A stretch of DNA of 64,000 nucleotides from an uncultured Halomicronema sp. (GTDB lineage Bacteria; Cyanobacteriota; Cyanobacteriia; Phormidesmidales; Phormidesmidaceae), in the NCBI GenBank assembly GCA_937899725.1, contig CALCCA010000009.1:1-64000 (forward strand), written 5' to 3'. The translations under genes were made by a program, and so were the position numbers. Below, piece by piece: positions 9,437-19,187 of the stretch. The first letter of the stretch is position 1. Each line of letters opens with the position of its first letter. The notes below the pieces were generated by a model. It was not told the DNA's origin and ran no database searches. It saw only the letters and a program-made list of their open reading frames with translations.

Positions 9437-11122
9437 ATGGATATGTATGCCTCTCTCTTTGGGGATTGTGGCGACGCGATTGTGATTGCTGATCAGCAAT
9501 CCAAAATATTATTTGCGAATGAGAAAGCTCAGTCACTGTTCGCCGCTCATCCCTCGGTGCTATTGCAGCCGCTCTCCGACACCAATCACACGGTATCAGT
9601 TGTCAATGAGCCAGAAGGAGCAGCCTGTTACCCCCTGCGAGAGGTGCTAGCTGGGGCTAACTTTTGTGATCGCGAATGTCTGTTGCAATCATCAACCGCC
9701 GCGCCCCCCACTTGGCTTTCGATCACCGGTTATGCCATTCATCTACCTGAGCCCCCCCATCACGGTGCCCTGCTCTTAATTCGCGACATCACCGCTCAGA
9801 AAGCTAGTGCCGTTGCCCCAGCCCCCAGCGCCCCTCGAGGATGGCAGGGGTTGGTTGACCGCACCGCCTTTATGGCCCGCATCGCGGCAGCGCTGGAAGA
9901 CGCTCAGCAGCAACCGACCTCCGTCGCCGTTCTCTGTCTAGATGTCAAACGACTGAAAGCCGTCAACGATACCTTTGGTTATTTGGCGGGCGATCGCCTG
10001 CTCATCGAGATTGCCGATCGCCTGATCCACCTGCTGAGACCGAGTGACACACTGTCGCGACTCGGAGGCGATGAGTTTACCCTGCTCATCGAAAAGGTTG
10101 ACAAGACGGACAATGTGGTCGCTTTTGTCGCCGCCATCCACACCGCCTTAGCGCCCCCCTTTCAGGTGCAGGGACACGATATTAACATCGATGTCAATGT
10201 GGGCATCGGCTTTAGCCGGGGCACCACACCCGATGCTGATGCGCTTCTCAGACAAGCCGATATTGCGATGAATCGCGCCAAACACAGCTTTGGGGCCGGT
10301 TACTGTATTTTCGAAACGTTCATGCAGGCGGATGCTGACGATTCTTTGTATCTAGAAATGGCCCTGAAGCGAGCGATCGCTCACCAAGAGTTTTTCTTGG
10401 AATATCAGCCCATTTTTTGGGTGCGAACTCAAGCCATCATCGGGGTGGAATCGCTCGTTCGCTGGCATCATCCCGAGCAAGGCATACTTCCCCCAGCAAA
10501 ATTTATTCCCGTGGCCGAAAAAACCGGCTTGATTATTCCTTTAGGCTGGTGGATTCTTGAAGAATCTTGCCGCCAGCTAAAAGCTTGGCAAGACACCCTG
10601 ACCAATGCCGAAAAGCTGTTTGTCAGCGTTAACATGTCGAGCAAACAATTTGCGCAAACAGACGTTTTAGATCGCATCAAAGGTATTCTCAAGGCCACTG
10701 GCCTAGCAGCTACGGCGCTCAAAATTGAAATTACCGAAAGCGTCTTGATTGAAAACTCATCTTCAATTATCGAGATCTTGCAAGCGATTAGAGATTTGGG
10801 AATTAAGCTGTCTGTTGATGATTTTGGCACGGGCTACTCTTCTCTCAGCTACTTGCACAAGTTCCCCGTAGATACGTTGAAAATTGATCGATCGTTTTTA
10901 GAAAACGCTGATTCTGATTTCGAGAAGTTAGAAATTTTGCAGTCCATGGTTCATCTCGCCTGGAATTTGGGGCTTGAGGTCGTCGCTGAGGGCATTGAGA
11001 CGCCCCGACACTTTGCTCAAATCAAGGCGTTAAGATGCGAATCAGGTCAGGGCTTTTTATTCTCAGAACCCTTGAGCACAGAGGCCTTTGAAGAGGTTCT
11101 GCGCAGCCAAACAGACCTGTAG
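9437..11122 (+). CDS. PAS-GGDEF-EAL cyclic-di-GMP signalling protein
   Basis: The 561-residue soluble protein has an N-terminal PAS-like sensor (about 1-120, ending LLLIRDITAQK). A GGDEF domain follows with intact LSRLGGDEFTLL (GGDEF at 210-214) and an upstream RPSD (201-204) matching the product-inhibition I-site. The EAL domain has the signature as ESL (GVESLVRWHHPE) and the motifs TESVLIEN, DDFGTGYSSLSYL, KIDRSFL and VVAEGIET. Both catalytic halves look usable, so it could make or degrade c-di-GMP. In EAL enzymes the Glu of the signature is the metal ligand and is kept here, so the Ala-to-Ser change need not be inactivating. No membrane segment is seen. Confidence 0.93.
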   Translation: MDMYASLFGDCGDAIVIADQQSKILFANEKAQSLFAAHPSVLLQPLSDTNHTVSVVNEPEGAACYPLREVLAGANFCDRECLLQSSTAAPPTWLSITGYAIHLPEPPHHGALLLIRDITAQKASAVAPAPSAPRGWQGLVDRTAFMARIAAALEDAQQQPTSVAVLCLDVKRLKAVNDTFGYLAGDRLLIEIADRLIHLLRPSDTLSRLGGDEFTLLIEKVDKTDNVVAFVAAIHTALAPPFQVQGHDINIDVNVGIGFSRGTTPDADALLRQADIAMNRAKHSFGAGYCIFETFMQADADDSLYLEMALKRAIAHQEFFLEYQPIFWVRTQAIIGVESLVRWHHPEQGILPPAKFIPVAEKTGLIIPLGWWILEESCRQLKAWQDTLTNAEKLFVSVNMSSKQFAQTDVLDRIKGILKATGLAATALKIEITESVLIENSSSIIEILQAIRDLGIKLSVDDFGTGYSSLSYLHKFPVDTLKIDRSFLENADSDFEKLEILQSMVHLAWNLGLEVVAEGIETPRHFAQIKALRCESGQGFLFSEPLSTEAFEEVLRSQTDL

Positions 11123-11566
11123 ACCGCGATCGGGTTTGAACTCAGGTCAGAAAATCAAGGGGGCGCAAAGCCGGGGTGTAGCAGATCGGCAACGCTGTTT
11201 GGGAGCAGCAAGCGCCCGACCACTCGCGTTGTCGTAGCGTAGCGCTCATCAGCGACAAAATGTCCCTAAGTAGCCGATATACTAACAAGCAGTTTGCTTG
11301 ATCGCTCCGCCCCACAATATCAACGTTTCTGGTCAGACATCGATACCCAAACCCGCACGCCCAATCAACACCGGTATCTTGCCTGACTCGCTCTGCCCCC
11401 TCACGGCCATCAGCGAGACGCTAGTCATGTGCGCGCGCAGTTGCATAACTTGTTAGGTTGTGAACTGGTGAGGCCGACTTTCTAACATCTTCTTGAGAAT
11501 CTGTGTTCATATCTTCAGAGTCGTTCATGCTTAATTCAGGGCAGCATCTTCCATCAGCGAGCTACC
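11123..11566. other. Intergenic region, nothing recognised
   Basis: About 440 bases between two same-strand genes. No ORF with coding character, RNA gene or strong terminator hairpin was found. It probably holds the kinase-gene promoter. Confidence 0.4.
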
Positions 11567-13690
11567 ATGAGCCTTTGCATTAATCCTAGTTGTCCGCAAC
11601 CTGCTCACCCTAGCAATAGCCATACCCTCACCTGTCAAGCCTGCGGCTCAGAACTGTTGTTGCAAGGGCAATATCGGGTCATGCGATTGCTGAGCAAAAA
11701 CAGTGGTTTTGGCTTAGTCTATGAAGCGTATCAGCGAGATATTCCCAAAATTCTGAAGGTTTTGAAGCCCGAGCGCAGTGAAAACTCCAAAGTGCTGCGG
11801 CTCTTTCGTAAGGAAGCCGAGGTCTTGAGTCAGCTCAACTACGCCGGCGTGCCTCTGGTCGAACCAGACGGTGGCTACTTTATCTATCATCCTCAAGACA
11901 GCTCGGCGCCTCTCCATTGCATCATCATGGAGAAGATCGACGGGCCTAACCTATTGCAATGGATGCAGCAACAGGGCAACCACCCGATCGGTGAGCATCA
12001 AGCCTTTCAGTGGCTATTTCAACTCGCTGAAATTTTGCGGCGAGTACATCAACATAACTACTTCCACCGCGATATCAAGCCTGACAACATCATGCTGCGA
12101 TCCAGCGGGCAGCTGGTGCTAGTAGATTTTGGTGCCGCCCGCGAAATGAGTCAAACCTATCTGGCCCAAGTGGGGAGTCTCGGCGTCACAACAATCAGCT
12201 CAGCCGGCTATACGCCCCCTGAGCAAGAGCAAGGGCAAGCAGTGCCCCAGTCCGATTTCTATGCTTTAGGGCGCACGATTGTTTATCTCTTGACCGGGCG
12301 ATCGCCCAACGATACGACGCTGTACGATCCCATGCTCAATGCGTTTAACTGGCGGCCTCAGGCGCCAGACCTCTCAGACGAATTTGCCACTCTGCTCGAC
12401 AGTTTGATTTCGCCGCGCGTGATTGACCGCCCGCGAACGGCGCAAGAACTGCTTGATCGCCTGCATCAAATGTCGCTCAATCACTTCGTTCAGCAGAGTG
12501 ATGTTGGCGTTCTCCACGCCGAAACGTCGCTTCCCCGCTTCAGCAGCACTGAAGCCAATGGGTTCCGCCTACCCGGAGCAACCAAACCACAAGCGTCTTC
12601 GGCACCATCCCACTTAGCCAAAATCGCTTCATCGCGGGTGACTTATTGGACTTGGTTGATTGCCGGGGGCACCGTGTTGGCGGCGATCGCCCTCATTGGG
12701 TTAGGCGTTTGGGGCCGACAGCGATCGCACTCGGCTCGCACCACCCCGGCCCCGACCACCACGCCATCGCCCGATGCCTCCCAGCCGCCACTCCCCGAAA
12801 CCCGCGTTGAGCTGTTGCGCACCTTCACTGGTCATCAGAACTCGATCAATGCGCTCAAGCTGTTATCCGATGGCCGTCGATTCGTCAGTGCGAGTGCCGA
12901 CAACACGATTCGCCTATGGGATTTGAGCACGGGAGCAGCCCTACAGACTTTTAGTGGGCATCAGGCCTTTGTCAATGCGATCGCTCTCAGCCCCGATGAA
13001 CGCACGTTCTACAGCGGCAGTGCTGACGGGGCTCTCTTAGTGTGGGATACCGGAACTGGCAGCCAGCGCGCAGAATTTGCTGGCCATGCCGGGCCGGTCA
13101 ATGCGTTAGACCGCACCCCTGATGGTCGCTATCTGGTCAGCGCCGCTTCAGACGGCACCATCAAAGTTTGGGACACCAATACCCAAGCCTTAATCACCAC
13201 GCTTGACGGTCACAACGGCGCAGTCAATGCCGTGCTTGTGAGCGACGACGGGCAGCGCATTATTAGCGGCGGCACTGACCAAACCATTCGGATATGGGAC
13301 TGGCAAACCGGCAAAACAATTGGCGTGCTAGAAGACCATGACAGCTACATCAACGCGATCGCTATCAGCCTAGATGGCCGCTTTTTGTTTAGTGCCAGCG
13401 CCGATCAAACGATCAAACGCTGGGATCTCAATAGCGGTGAAGTCTTAGACACATTGGTGGGCCACACCAGCTTTATCAACGTCCTCAGTCTCAGCCGCGA
13501 TGGCCAGACCGTTGCCAGCGGTAGCGCCGATAGCACCATTCGCCAATGGGACGTCACCTCCGGTGAACTCTTGGCGGTTTATACCGGATTTGGTATGACC
13601 GTTGATCACATGTTGCTGTCTACCGATCAACGCATCATCACCGCGAGCCGCAAAAATCCCGCGATCAAGGCTTGGCTCACTGACCCTTAA
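11567..13690 (+). CDS. Ser/Thr protein kinase with N-terminal zinc ribbon and C-terminal WD40 propeller
   Basis: Order of parts: a four-cysteine zinc ribbon (C4, C9, C23, C26), then a Hanks-type kinase domain (about 35-305). The kinase has a glycine loop KNSGFGLVYEA, a probable ATP Lys near K64, catalytic HRDIKPDN (D169) and DFGAAR (D187). A Pro/Ser-rich linker leads to a membrane helix (about 360-384, WTWLIAGGTVLAAIALIGLGVWG), and six to seven WD40 repeats (about 415-707) follow, with units such as GSADSTIRQWDV. The kinase should be cytosolic with the beta-propeller across the membrane, likely a sensing or docking domain. This architecture is common in cyanobacteria. All key catalytic residues are present, so it is probably active. 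No adjacent substrate gene is evident. Confidence 0.93.
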   Translation: MSLCINPSCPQPAHPSNSHTLTCQACGSELLLQGQYRVMRLLSKNSGFGLVYEAYQRDIPKILKVLKPERSENSKVLRLFRKEAEVLSQLNYAGVPLVEPDGGYFIYHPQDSSAPLHCIIMEKIDGPNLLQWMQQQGNHPIGEHQAFQWLFQLAEILRRVHQHNYFHRDIKPDNIMLRSSGQLVLVDFGAAREMSQTYLAQVGSLGVTTISSAGYTPPEQEQGQAVPQSDFYALGRTIVYLLTGRSPNDTTLYDPMLNAFNWRPQAPDLSDEFATLLDSLISPRVIDRPRTAQELLDRLHQMSLNHFVQQSDVGVLHAETSLPRFSSTEANGFRLPGATKPQASSAPSHLAKIASSRVTYWTWLIAGGTVLAAIALIGLGVWGRQRSHSARTTPAPTTTPSPDASQPPLPETRVELLRTFTGHQNSINALKLLSDGRRFVSASADNTIRLWDLSTGAALQTFSGHQAFVNAIALSPDERTFYSGSADGALLVWDTGTGSQRAEFAGHAGPVNALDRTPDGRYLVSAASDGTIKVWDTNTQALITTLDGHNGAVNAVLVSDDGQRIISGGTDQTIRIWDWQTGKTIGVLEDHDSYINAIAISLDGRFLFSASADQTIKRWDLNSGEVLDTLVGHTSFINVLSLSRDGQTVASGSADSTIRQWDVTSGELLAVYTGFGMTVDHMLLSTDQRIITASRKNPAIKAWLTDP

Positions 13691-13855
13691 CTCACTTGCA
13701 GAGACCATCTTCGACGCCGCTGCCGCTTATCGCCAGCACATCGAACCACTGCCACTGCCCCAACCGCTATCTGGAAGCATAGGATTAACAGCTATAGACG
13801 CCGGTTGGGGCGATCGCTACGATAAAGCTGGATACACCGTTGAGCACTGACTGTT

Positions 13856-14314
13856 ATGAGCCTCAAAGATCGCATTTCCGAAGACATCAAAACCGCGATG
13901 AAAGCCAAAGACAAACTCAGGCTAGAAACGGTTCGCAGCATTAAAAAAGTTATTTTAGAAGAAGAGAGCACCGCTCGCGGCAAAGGCCAAGAAGGGCTCA
14001 CAGAAACTCAAGAGCTGGAAGTCTTGACGCGCTTAGCCAAACAGCGCAAGGATGCGATCGCCCAATACACCGACGCCAACCGCCCAGACTTGGCCGACAA
14101 AGAAGCCGCCGAACTCGCTATTCTTGAAGAGTACCTACCGGCCCAACTGTCAGATGCCGACATCGAAGCCGTCATCGATGGCCTGATTGCTAAAACCGGC
14201 GCCACGTCTGCCAAAGACATGGGCAAAGTCATGGGACCGGCAATGAAAGAGCTGAAAGGTCGCGCTGATGGCGCGAAGGTACAGGCGATGGTTAAAGCGA
14301 AGCTCGCCGGTTAG
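13856..14314 (+). CDS. GatB/YqeY domain protein
   Basis: This 152-residue protein is a stand-alone YqeY, related to the tail domain of the GatB subunit of the tRNA amidotransferase. Hallmarks are the opening SLKDRISEDIKTAMKAKDKLRLETVR, the central EEYLPAQLSDADIEAVIDG and the closing MGKVMGPAMKELKGRADGAKVQAMVKAKL. Family members are helical bundles thought to bind tRNA, but the precise function is unsettled. It lies 165 bases after the kinase gene and is convergent with the DM13 gene. A perfect palindrome lies between them. Confidence 0.92.
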   Translation: MSLKDRISEDIKTAMKAKDKLRLETVRSIKKVILEEESTARGKGQEGLTETQELEVLTRLAKQRKDAIAQYTDANRPDLADKEAAELAILEEYLPAQLSDADIEAVIDGLIAKTGATSAKDMGKVMGPAMKELKGRADGAKVQAMVKAKLAG

Positions 14315-14337
14315 CACAACCATCACCTGCAATTCCT

Positions 14338-14355
14338 TCAATCGCTAGCGATTGA
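14338..14355. terminator. Perfect 18-bp palindrome between convergent genes
   Basis: TCAATCGCT followed directly by its reverse complement AGCGATTGA fills the gap right up to the stop codon of the DM13 gene. It lies 24 bases after the yqeY stop. A bidirectional terminator or protein site is possible. There is no T-run, so intrinsic termination is not certain. Confidence 0.4.
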
Positions 14356-14820
14356 TTACAACGGGGCATACCCAAAGGTGACGTTGAACTCACGACACCA
14401 GATTGCCACCGTTTGGTAGTCATTCACATCAATGTTGGCAGGAATCAGGTAGCGCTGCTCACCTTCAAAGCTTTGGAGTGTTTCCAGCGTGACGTAGTCG
14501 GCTTCGTCAATGCTGACGGGCACAGTGGCATCGGTGTGAAGGACAACCTGCACGTCGGGACCGCGAGCCGTATCAAACGCGTCATCAAACACAATGTAGG
14601 TCTGACCATTTTCCGTCACTACGCTGGCAGTACCGGTGGTGGCTTTTTCTTGCTCAACGGTGACAAACGGTTGGGGCGTTGATGTAGCTTGGGCAACGTT
14701 CACGGTCGCCACTGGGTTAGTAAGCGCTGAAAATTCCACCGGTTTGAGGGCATTGGCCCCAGACGCCACAGTGATGCCTAAGGTGGTCGCAGAAATGGCG
14801 GCAAGCATAAAGCGTTTCAT
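14356..14820 (-). CDS. Secreted DM13-domain protein
   Basis: The start is taken at the ATG at 14820, because AAGGAG lies eight bases upstream and the product then opens with a signal peptide (MKRFMLAAISATTLGITVASGANA). The mature part, about residues 50-154, is a DM13 (electron-transfer-like) domain, with GTASVVTENGQTYIVFDD, TARGPDVQVVLHTD and the closing IWCREFNVTFGYAPL containing the single conserved Cys. DM13 domains are proposed to have redox or adhesion roles at the cell surface; biochemical evidence is thin. Full length for the bacterial form. It stands alone, with the promoter probably in the 14821-15126 gap, where no other gene was found. Confidence 0.87.
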   Translation of the reverse strand: MKRFMLAAISATTLGITVASGANALKPVEFSALTNPVATVNVAQATSTPQPFVTVEQEKATTGTASVVTENGQTYIVFDDAFDTARGPDVQVVLHTDATVPVSIDEADYVTLETLQSFEGEQRYLIPANIDVNDYQTVAIWCREFNVTFGYAPL

Positions 14821-15126
14821 CAGTCGGATCTCCTTAACGTACAAAAATGAGCAAACTCAACTGTTCATCGCTATCTTCCCGAATGTTCTTGAAAATGCCT
14901 TGACAGTGTCCTGAGAACCCCCTGAGCAATCACCGGCTTGCCTAAGGACTGCCTGAGAAGCGATCGCGCGGCGTCTTCTCAAAGCTGCCAGACGGCCAAG
15001 GGCGATCGCCACTAATCCAGCCTGATCGGTAAACCAGACCGCCAATTGAGCGGCCAACCCTCCCCAACGATATCGAGGGTCTGCTCACTCAGCATCAGGA
15101 TGAATTTGCTCAGAATTCCGAGGTCT

Positions 15127-17064
15127 CTAGCTCTCTAGCATTTGTAGCTTGTACAAGCTGGCATACAGACCATCCTGCGCCAAGAGCGCTTCGTGGTTCC
15201 CCTGCTCAATCAGCTCACCGTGCTTCAGCACCAAAATGCGATCGACATTGCGAATGGTTGAGAGACGGTGAGCAATGATAATCGCGGTGCGATCCTGCAG
15301 CAGATTTTCTAACGCCTCTTGAATCAGCGCTTCCGTACCCACGTCCAAATTGGCAGTCGCTTCATCCAAAATCAAAATGCCGGGGTTGCGAATCGCCGCG
15401 CGGGCAAAGGCCAGCAGTTGTTTTTGCCCCCCCGAAAGGTTGGTGCCGCGCTCTCGCAGCGGCGTGTCATAGCCCTGAGGCAACTGCTCAATAAACGACG
15501 CGACATTCGTTTTTTCAGCGGCAGCCTTGACCGCCGCCAACGGATAGTCTTCACCCAAAGTAATGTTGCTCTTAACGTCGCCCGCAAAGAGAAAACCATC
15601 TTGCAAGATTACAGCCATGCGACGACGCAGCTCAGCTTGGGGCAAATCGCGGATATTCACCCCCTCTAGTCGAATCGCACCTTCAGTGACGTCATACAAC
15701 CGGCAGAGCAAGCGAATAATCGAGCTTTTACCCGCCCCAGTCGGGCCAACCAGGGCAACTTTTTCACCGGGACGAATGGTGAAATCGAGGTTTTTGAGCA
15801 CGGGCTCATCAGGCTTATAGCCAAACCAAACCTGGTCGAAGCGAATCTCAGATGCGGCAACTGACGTCACCGTCTCAGAGGGTTGGTCAGTCATCGGTAC
15901 GTCGGCTACCGCCGCTACCGCCAAGGGCGCATGACTCGAACCATTGATTTGAGGCACTTGAGACTGAGTCGTTATCGACTGAGAGCTCGACTGCACCGCT
16001 GTCGGATCTTGAATCTCTAACGGCACCGTGAACAGATCGGTGATGCGCTCAACGGCAGTGAACCCGGCTTGAATCGACGTAAACTTATCGGCAAACTGCC
16101 GCAGTGGATCAAATAGACGTTGGGCAAACAAAATGAAGGACGCTAGGGCGCCGAAGGTGAGCGAGTCCTGCAAGACAAGATAGCCGCCGAGCCAGAGCAC
16201 GCCTGCGATCGCCACTAGGGCAATCCACTCCAGTGTGGCCGATACTGCCGAATCGTGAAAGATCGTCTTATCAATCGCCTGCACATATTGCTGGTTGGTT
16301 TTGCGAAAGCCCTCGGCGTTGTAGCGCTCGCGGCGAAACATTTGCACTACTTCAATGCCGAGGATATTTTCTTGCAGCGCGGCATTTAGTTCTGAGAGCT
16401 TTTCGCGCGCTCGATAATTCGCCTTGCGATACTGCTGTTGAAAATAAATGATCAGCCAGGTCACCGGCAACAGCATCGCCATCAGCATCAGCGCTAATTG
16501 CCACTGCAACCAAAACATGGTCACCGCAATCACCGCGATGGAAAAAATATCGCTAAAAATGCCGACCGCCCCAGTCGAAAAGACGTCTCCCAACGCATCG
16601 ACATCACTGGTGAGGCGAGTGATCAATTTACCGACTGGCGTGCGGTCAAAAAATCGCACCGCCAACGAGGTGACATGAGCAAACAGGTCATTGCGAATAT
16701 TCGCCGTGATGCGCTGACCCACCTTTTGCACCAGATAGCTTTGCCAGCCGTCTAGGGTCAGGCGGATCGCGACTGTGACCACCAAGAGCCCGACCAAAAT
16801 ATTGAGGCCGCCCTGCAGCGATCGCGCCTCTAAAAACCAGGCCACCGGCTCTTGACGAATCAACGAAATCGCCTGACCAATCAAAATTGGCTGCACAGCG
16901 TTAGCCAGCGACAGCGGCACCAACAACACAAAAGGCAACCACAAAAAGCGGCGTTGGGCTCGAATGTAGGGCCACAGCCGCAAAAAGAGCCGCCAGTCGG
17001 TTTGGCGTTCAGTCAACTCTTTAGCCGAGGCGTTAGATGAAGATGAATAGGTAGCTGAGGTCAT
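15127..17064 (-). CDS. ABC exporter, fused membrane and ATPase domains (MsbA/MdlB type)
   Basis: A half-transporter of 645 residues that would work as a homo- or heterodimer in the cytoplasmic membrane. The first ~330 residues are a type I exporter membrane domain with six helices. A variable Ser/Thr/Gln-rich linker of about 60 residues (about 355-410) precedes the nucleotide-binding domain. That domain contains the Walker A GPTGAGKSS, the Q-loop VILQDGFLF, the signature LSGGQKQLL, the Walker B ILILDEATANLD and the H-loop IIIAHRLST. All ATPase residues are intact, so it should be active in exporting a lipid, peptide or drug. The substrate cannot be inferred and no second half-transporter is adjacent. 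Confidence 0.93.
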   Translation of the reverse strand: MTSATYSSSSNASAKELTERQTDWRLFLRLWPYIRAQRRFLWLPFVLLVPLSLANAVQPILIGQAISLIRQEPVAWFLEARSLQGGLNILVGLLVVTVAIRLTLDGWQSYLVQKVGQRITANIRNDLFAHVTSLAVRFFDRTPVGKLITRLTSDVDALGDVFSTGAVGIFSDIFSIAVIAVTMFWLQWQLALMLMAMLLPVTWLIIYFQQQYRKANYRAREKLSELNAALQENILGIEVVQMFRRERYNAEGFRKTNQQYVQAIDKTIFHDSAVSATLEWIALVAIAGVLWLGGYLVLQDSLTFGALASFILFAQRLFDPLRQFADKFTSIQAGFTAVERITDLFTVPLEIQDPTAVQSSSQSITTQSQVPQINGSSHAPLAVAAVADVPMTDQPSETVTSVAASEIRFDQVWFGYKPDEPVLKNLDFTIRPGEKVALVGPTGAGKSSIIRLLCRLYDVTEGAIRLEGVNIRDLPQAELRRRMAVILQDGFLFAGDVKSNITLGEDYPLAAVKAAAEKTNVASFIEQLPQGYDTPLRERGTNLSGGQKQLLAFARAAIRNPGILILDEATANLDVGTEALIQEALENLLQDRTAIIIAHRLSTIRNVDRILVLKHGELIEQGNHEALLAQDGLYASLYKLQMLES

Positions 17065-17190
17065 TGAGTAAGCCCGGCGATCGCAAAACTAACAGACTGA
17101 GAGCGCTCAACCATCAGCACCTCAGAGAGGACAATTGCTCTCTTACTGTATCGTAGGCAACCTATCGTTGCCTTTAACGATGCTCAATGG

Positions 17191-17835
17191 TCAAACAGCA
17201 GTGACTAACGGCGCTCGGAGCTGACGAATCACGTCACCGAGGCCATCTGAGTCCACTCGATAGCTGATGGGGTGAGCGATCAACCGAGCCGTGCTTTGAT
17301 AGAGCACCTCCAGCTCTACCAAATTATTTTCCTGCAGAGTGCGCCCCGTCGAGACCAAGTCAACGATCGCCTCTGACATTCCGGTAATCGGGCCAAGTTC
17401 GACCGAGCCATAGAGCGGCACAATCTCGACCGGCAGATCAATACTTTGAAAATAGTCGCGCGCGCAGCCCACAAATTTGGACGCCACCCGACAGTGAGGC
17501 GGTAAATCGAGCGCTGAGCGATAGGGACTAGAGGCTTTGACCGCCACCGACATACGACAGTGACCGAAGGCTAAATCGGCTAGCTGGGCAACCGCTGCCT
17601 GCTTTTCGCGCAGCACGTCATAGCCGACGATCCCGAGCTGCGCCTGACCATATTCCACATAGACCGGCACATCTTGAGCCCGCACCAGCAACCCCTGCGC
17701 TTTAGCATTGGGCGTGGTGATTTGCAGTTGCCGATTCGACTTGTCTAAAAAAGCGCTGAAGTCGAGCCCGATCGCCTGAAATCGTTCGATACTTTCTTTC
17801 AGCAACGCCCCTTTGGGTAATGCAATGGTCAGCAT
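17191..17835 (-). CDS. hisG: ATP phosphoribosyltransferase, short form
   Basis: HisG catalyses the first step of histidine biosynthesis, joining ATP and PRPP. The protein begins [19 protein letters not shown] and includes the PRPP-loop-like segment [20 protein letters not shown] (about 160-179). The preceding [11 protein letters not shown] is also typical. At 214 residues it is the short form, which lacks the C-terminal ACT-like domain and needs the HisRS-like regulatory subunit HisZ. No hisZ gene is in this window, so it must lie elsewhere. A small hairpin (AGGCAAC/GTTGCCT, 17155-17173) lies downstream of the stop and may help end transcription. Confidence 0.94.
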   Translation of the reverse strand: MLTIALPKGALLKESIERFQAIGLDFSAFLDKSNRQLQITTPNAKAQGLLVRAQDVPVYVEYGQAQLGIVGYDVLREKQAAVAQLADLAFGHCRMSVAVKASSPYRSALDLPPHCRVASKFVGCARDYFQSIDLPVEIVPLYGSVELGPITGMSEAIVDLVSTGRTLQENNLVELEVLYQSTARLIAHPISYRVDSDGLGDVIRQLRAPLVTAV

Positions 17836-18137
17836 AGATGTCTCTGTGGGAACCGTGTTTGATCCTATCAGTGAATGATGGCGACAAAGCCGAGAAATCA
17901 GCCACTTTCCATCCGCAAGCGCCCTGATAAACTACAGCGCCAGTGGCCAGATCCTGGTTTTGAATCAGGCAACCAACGGGCTTGCCTCTGAAGTAGTCGC
18001 GTTGCTGCCACCCGAAGGGACAGGTTAAACCTCATCCTAGATCACGATCCTTATCTCCCAACTCTCTGACTGCGATGCTCCTCCGGCCCTATGGCACCCC
18101 AGCTTTGTCCGGCCCCCTGGCGCTCAGGTCACTCGGC
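17836..18137. other. Intergenic region upstream of hisG
   Basis: About 300 bases between the DUF4336 gene and hisG on the same strand. It probably holds the hisG promoter. No gene, repeat or strong terminator was recognised. Confidence 0.4.
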
Positions 18138-18869
18138 CTAAGCCCTCACCGACAGCCCCAGAGAGCGGCCCAAAAACCATTCATACCCGGCTTCTAGCTG
18201 AGCCTTGCCACCAGTTTCCACAATTCCCCCATGGCCCGGAATCACCCGATCAAAATTCCAGACCAGCACCTGACGGATCGAAGCCTCCACGGTGGCCTTA
18301 TCCCAGGTGCCCCATTTTTCCAGTCGGCTGGGCCGCAGCGTCTGGTAAGAGCCTAGAATCTGCGCGGCCACTCGGGTACTCAGAGGGAAGGTTTCATCGA
18401 AGTTAAAGGCAATATCCGTGAGGATGAGGGTGCCGCTGGGCTGATGACAAAACACTGTTTCATGCGCTGCTTGAATGCCGCTGGGCAAAATGGCGCTAAA
18501 GCCTTCAAAGGGCAAATAATCCAAGACGTTTTCGAAGCTGCCCGACTGGTTGAGCGTAGCGTCTACCCTGAGGTCAGGACGCTTGTGACTGAGCCCAGTC
18601 ACACCCAAAATTTGCGCCTCTGGATACATCGCCTGCACATCACCGATATACAAATGGTGAAACAAGTTGGGGGCAATCAAATACTTCACCGTGCCCAAGG
18701 CATCCAACAGGGGGCGATCGCCGCGCTTGACCGGAATAGGAGAAATCAACACCAGGTCTTGACTCGGCAACCGAACAATCGTCATCCGACTGCCGACCTC
18801 AACACCCAAAAAGCGAAAAGACTGAGCCGCTGTCCAAATATTCGGCGCAACCTCATTCAAAAAAAGCAT
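18138..18869 (-). CDS. DUF4336 protein, metallo-beta-lactamase-like fold
   Basis: The sequence follows the DUF4336 pattern: an opening NEVAPNIWTAAQSFRFLGVEVGSRMTIVRL, then APNLFHHLYIGD, where the metallo-hydrolase HxHxDH signature would normally be, and a late VIPGHGGIVETGG. The overall fold resembles the MBL superfamily, but the HxHxDH cluster is reduced to HH and only the later GHG remains, so metal-dependent hydrolysis is uncertain. The family is common in cyanobacteria, proteobacteria and plants, with no assigned function. It lies about 320 bases downstream of the TetR gene on the same strand and could be its target or co-transcribed with it. Confidence 0.83.
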   Translation of the reverse strand: MLFLNEVAPNIWTAAQSFRFLGVEVGSRMTIVRLPSQDLVLISPIPVKRGDRPLLDALGTVKYLIAPNLFHHLYIGDVQAMYPEAQILGVTGLSHKRPDLRVDATLNQSGSFENVLDYLPFEGFSAILPSGIQAAHETVFCHQPSGTLILTDIAFNFDETFPLSTRVAAQILGSYQTLRPSRLEKWGTWDKATVEASIRQVLVWNFDRVIPGHGGIVETGGKAQLEAGYEWFLGRSLGLSVRA

Positions 18870-19187
18870 CAGGCCATCCTCATGTAGGGCAAGTCATCAA
18901 CTAGGACAAAACCAGACATGCCATCAACCGCTAGGGGGCCAGCGATCGCGTCACACCCGCAAAAACATCGTTGGCACAAACACGATGACTCAACGCAGAG
19001 CATCCCTGTTGCTCAATCACAGAGTCATCCTGCCAGATAGACAACCTTAAGACTCTGGCAACAGCGGGCAGCTTTGACCGCAGTGCCCTGAGAGTCATCG
19101 TGCCGAAAATTGATATTGACATTTTCATATTAACTCTTTAATTAAAACAAACGTTTACCATGAATGCAGCAACAAGAGCCGATTGGG
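18870..19187. other. Intergenic region between tetR and DUF4336 gene
   Basis: The 318 bases contain a 65-codon open frame on the minus strand (18931-19128). It has no recognisable domain and no convincing ribosome-binding site, so I do not call it a gene. No other signal was found. Confidence 0.35.

Noticed and set aside
18931-19128. 65-codon minus-strand frame between tetR and the DUF4336 gene
   Set aside because: It has no ribosome-binding site or recognisable domain. It could be a small gene, but evidence is lacking.
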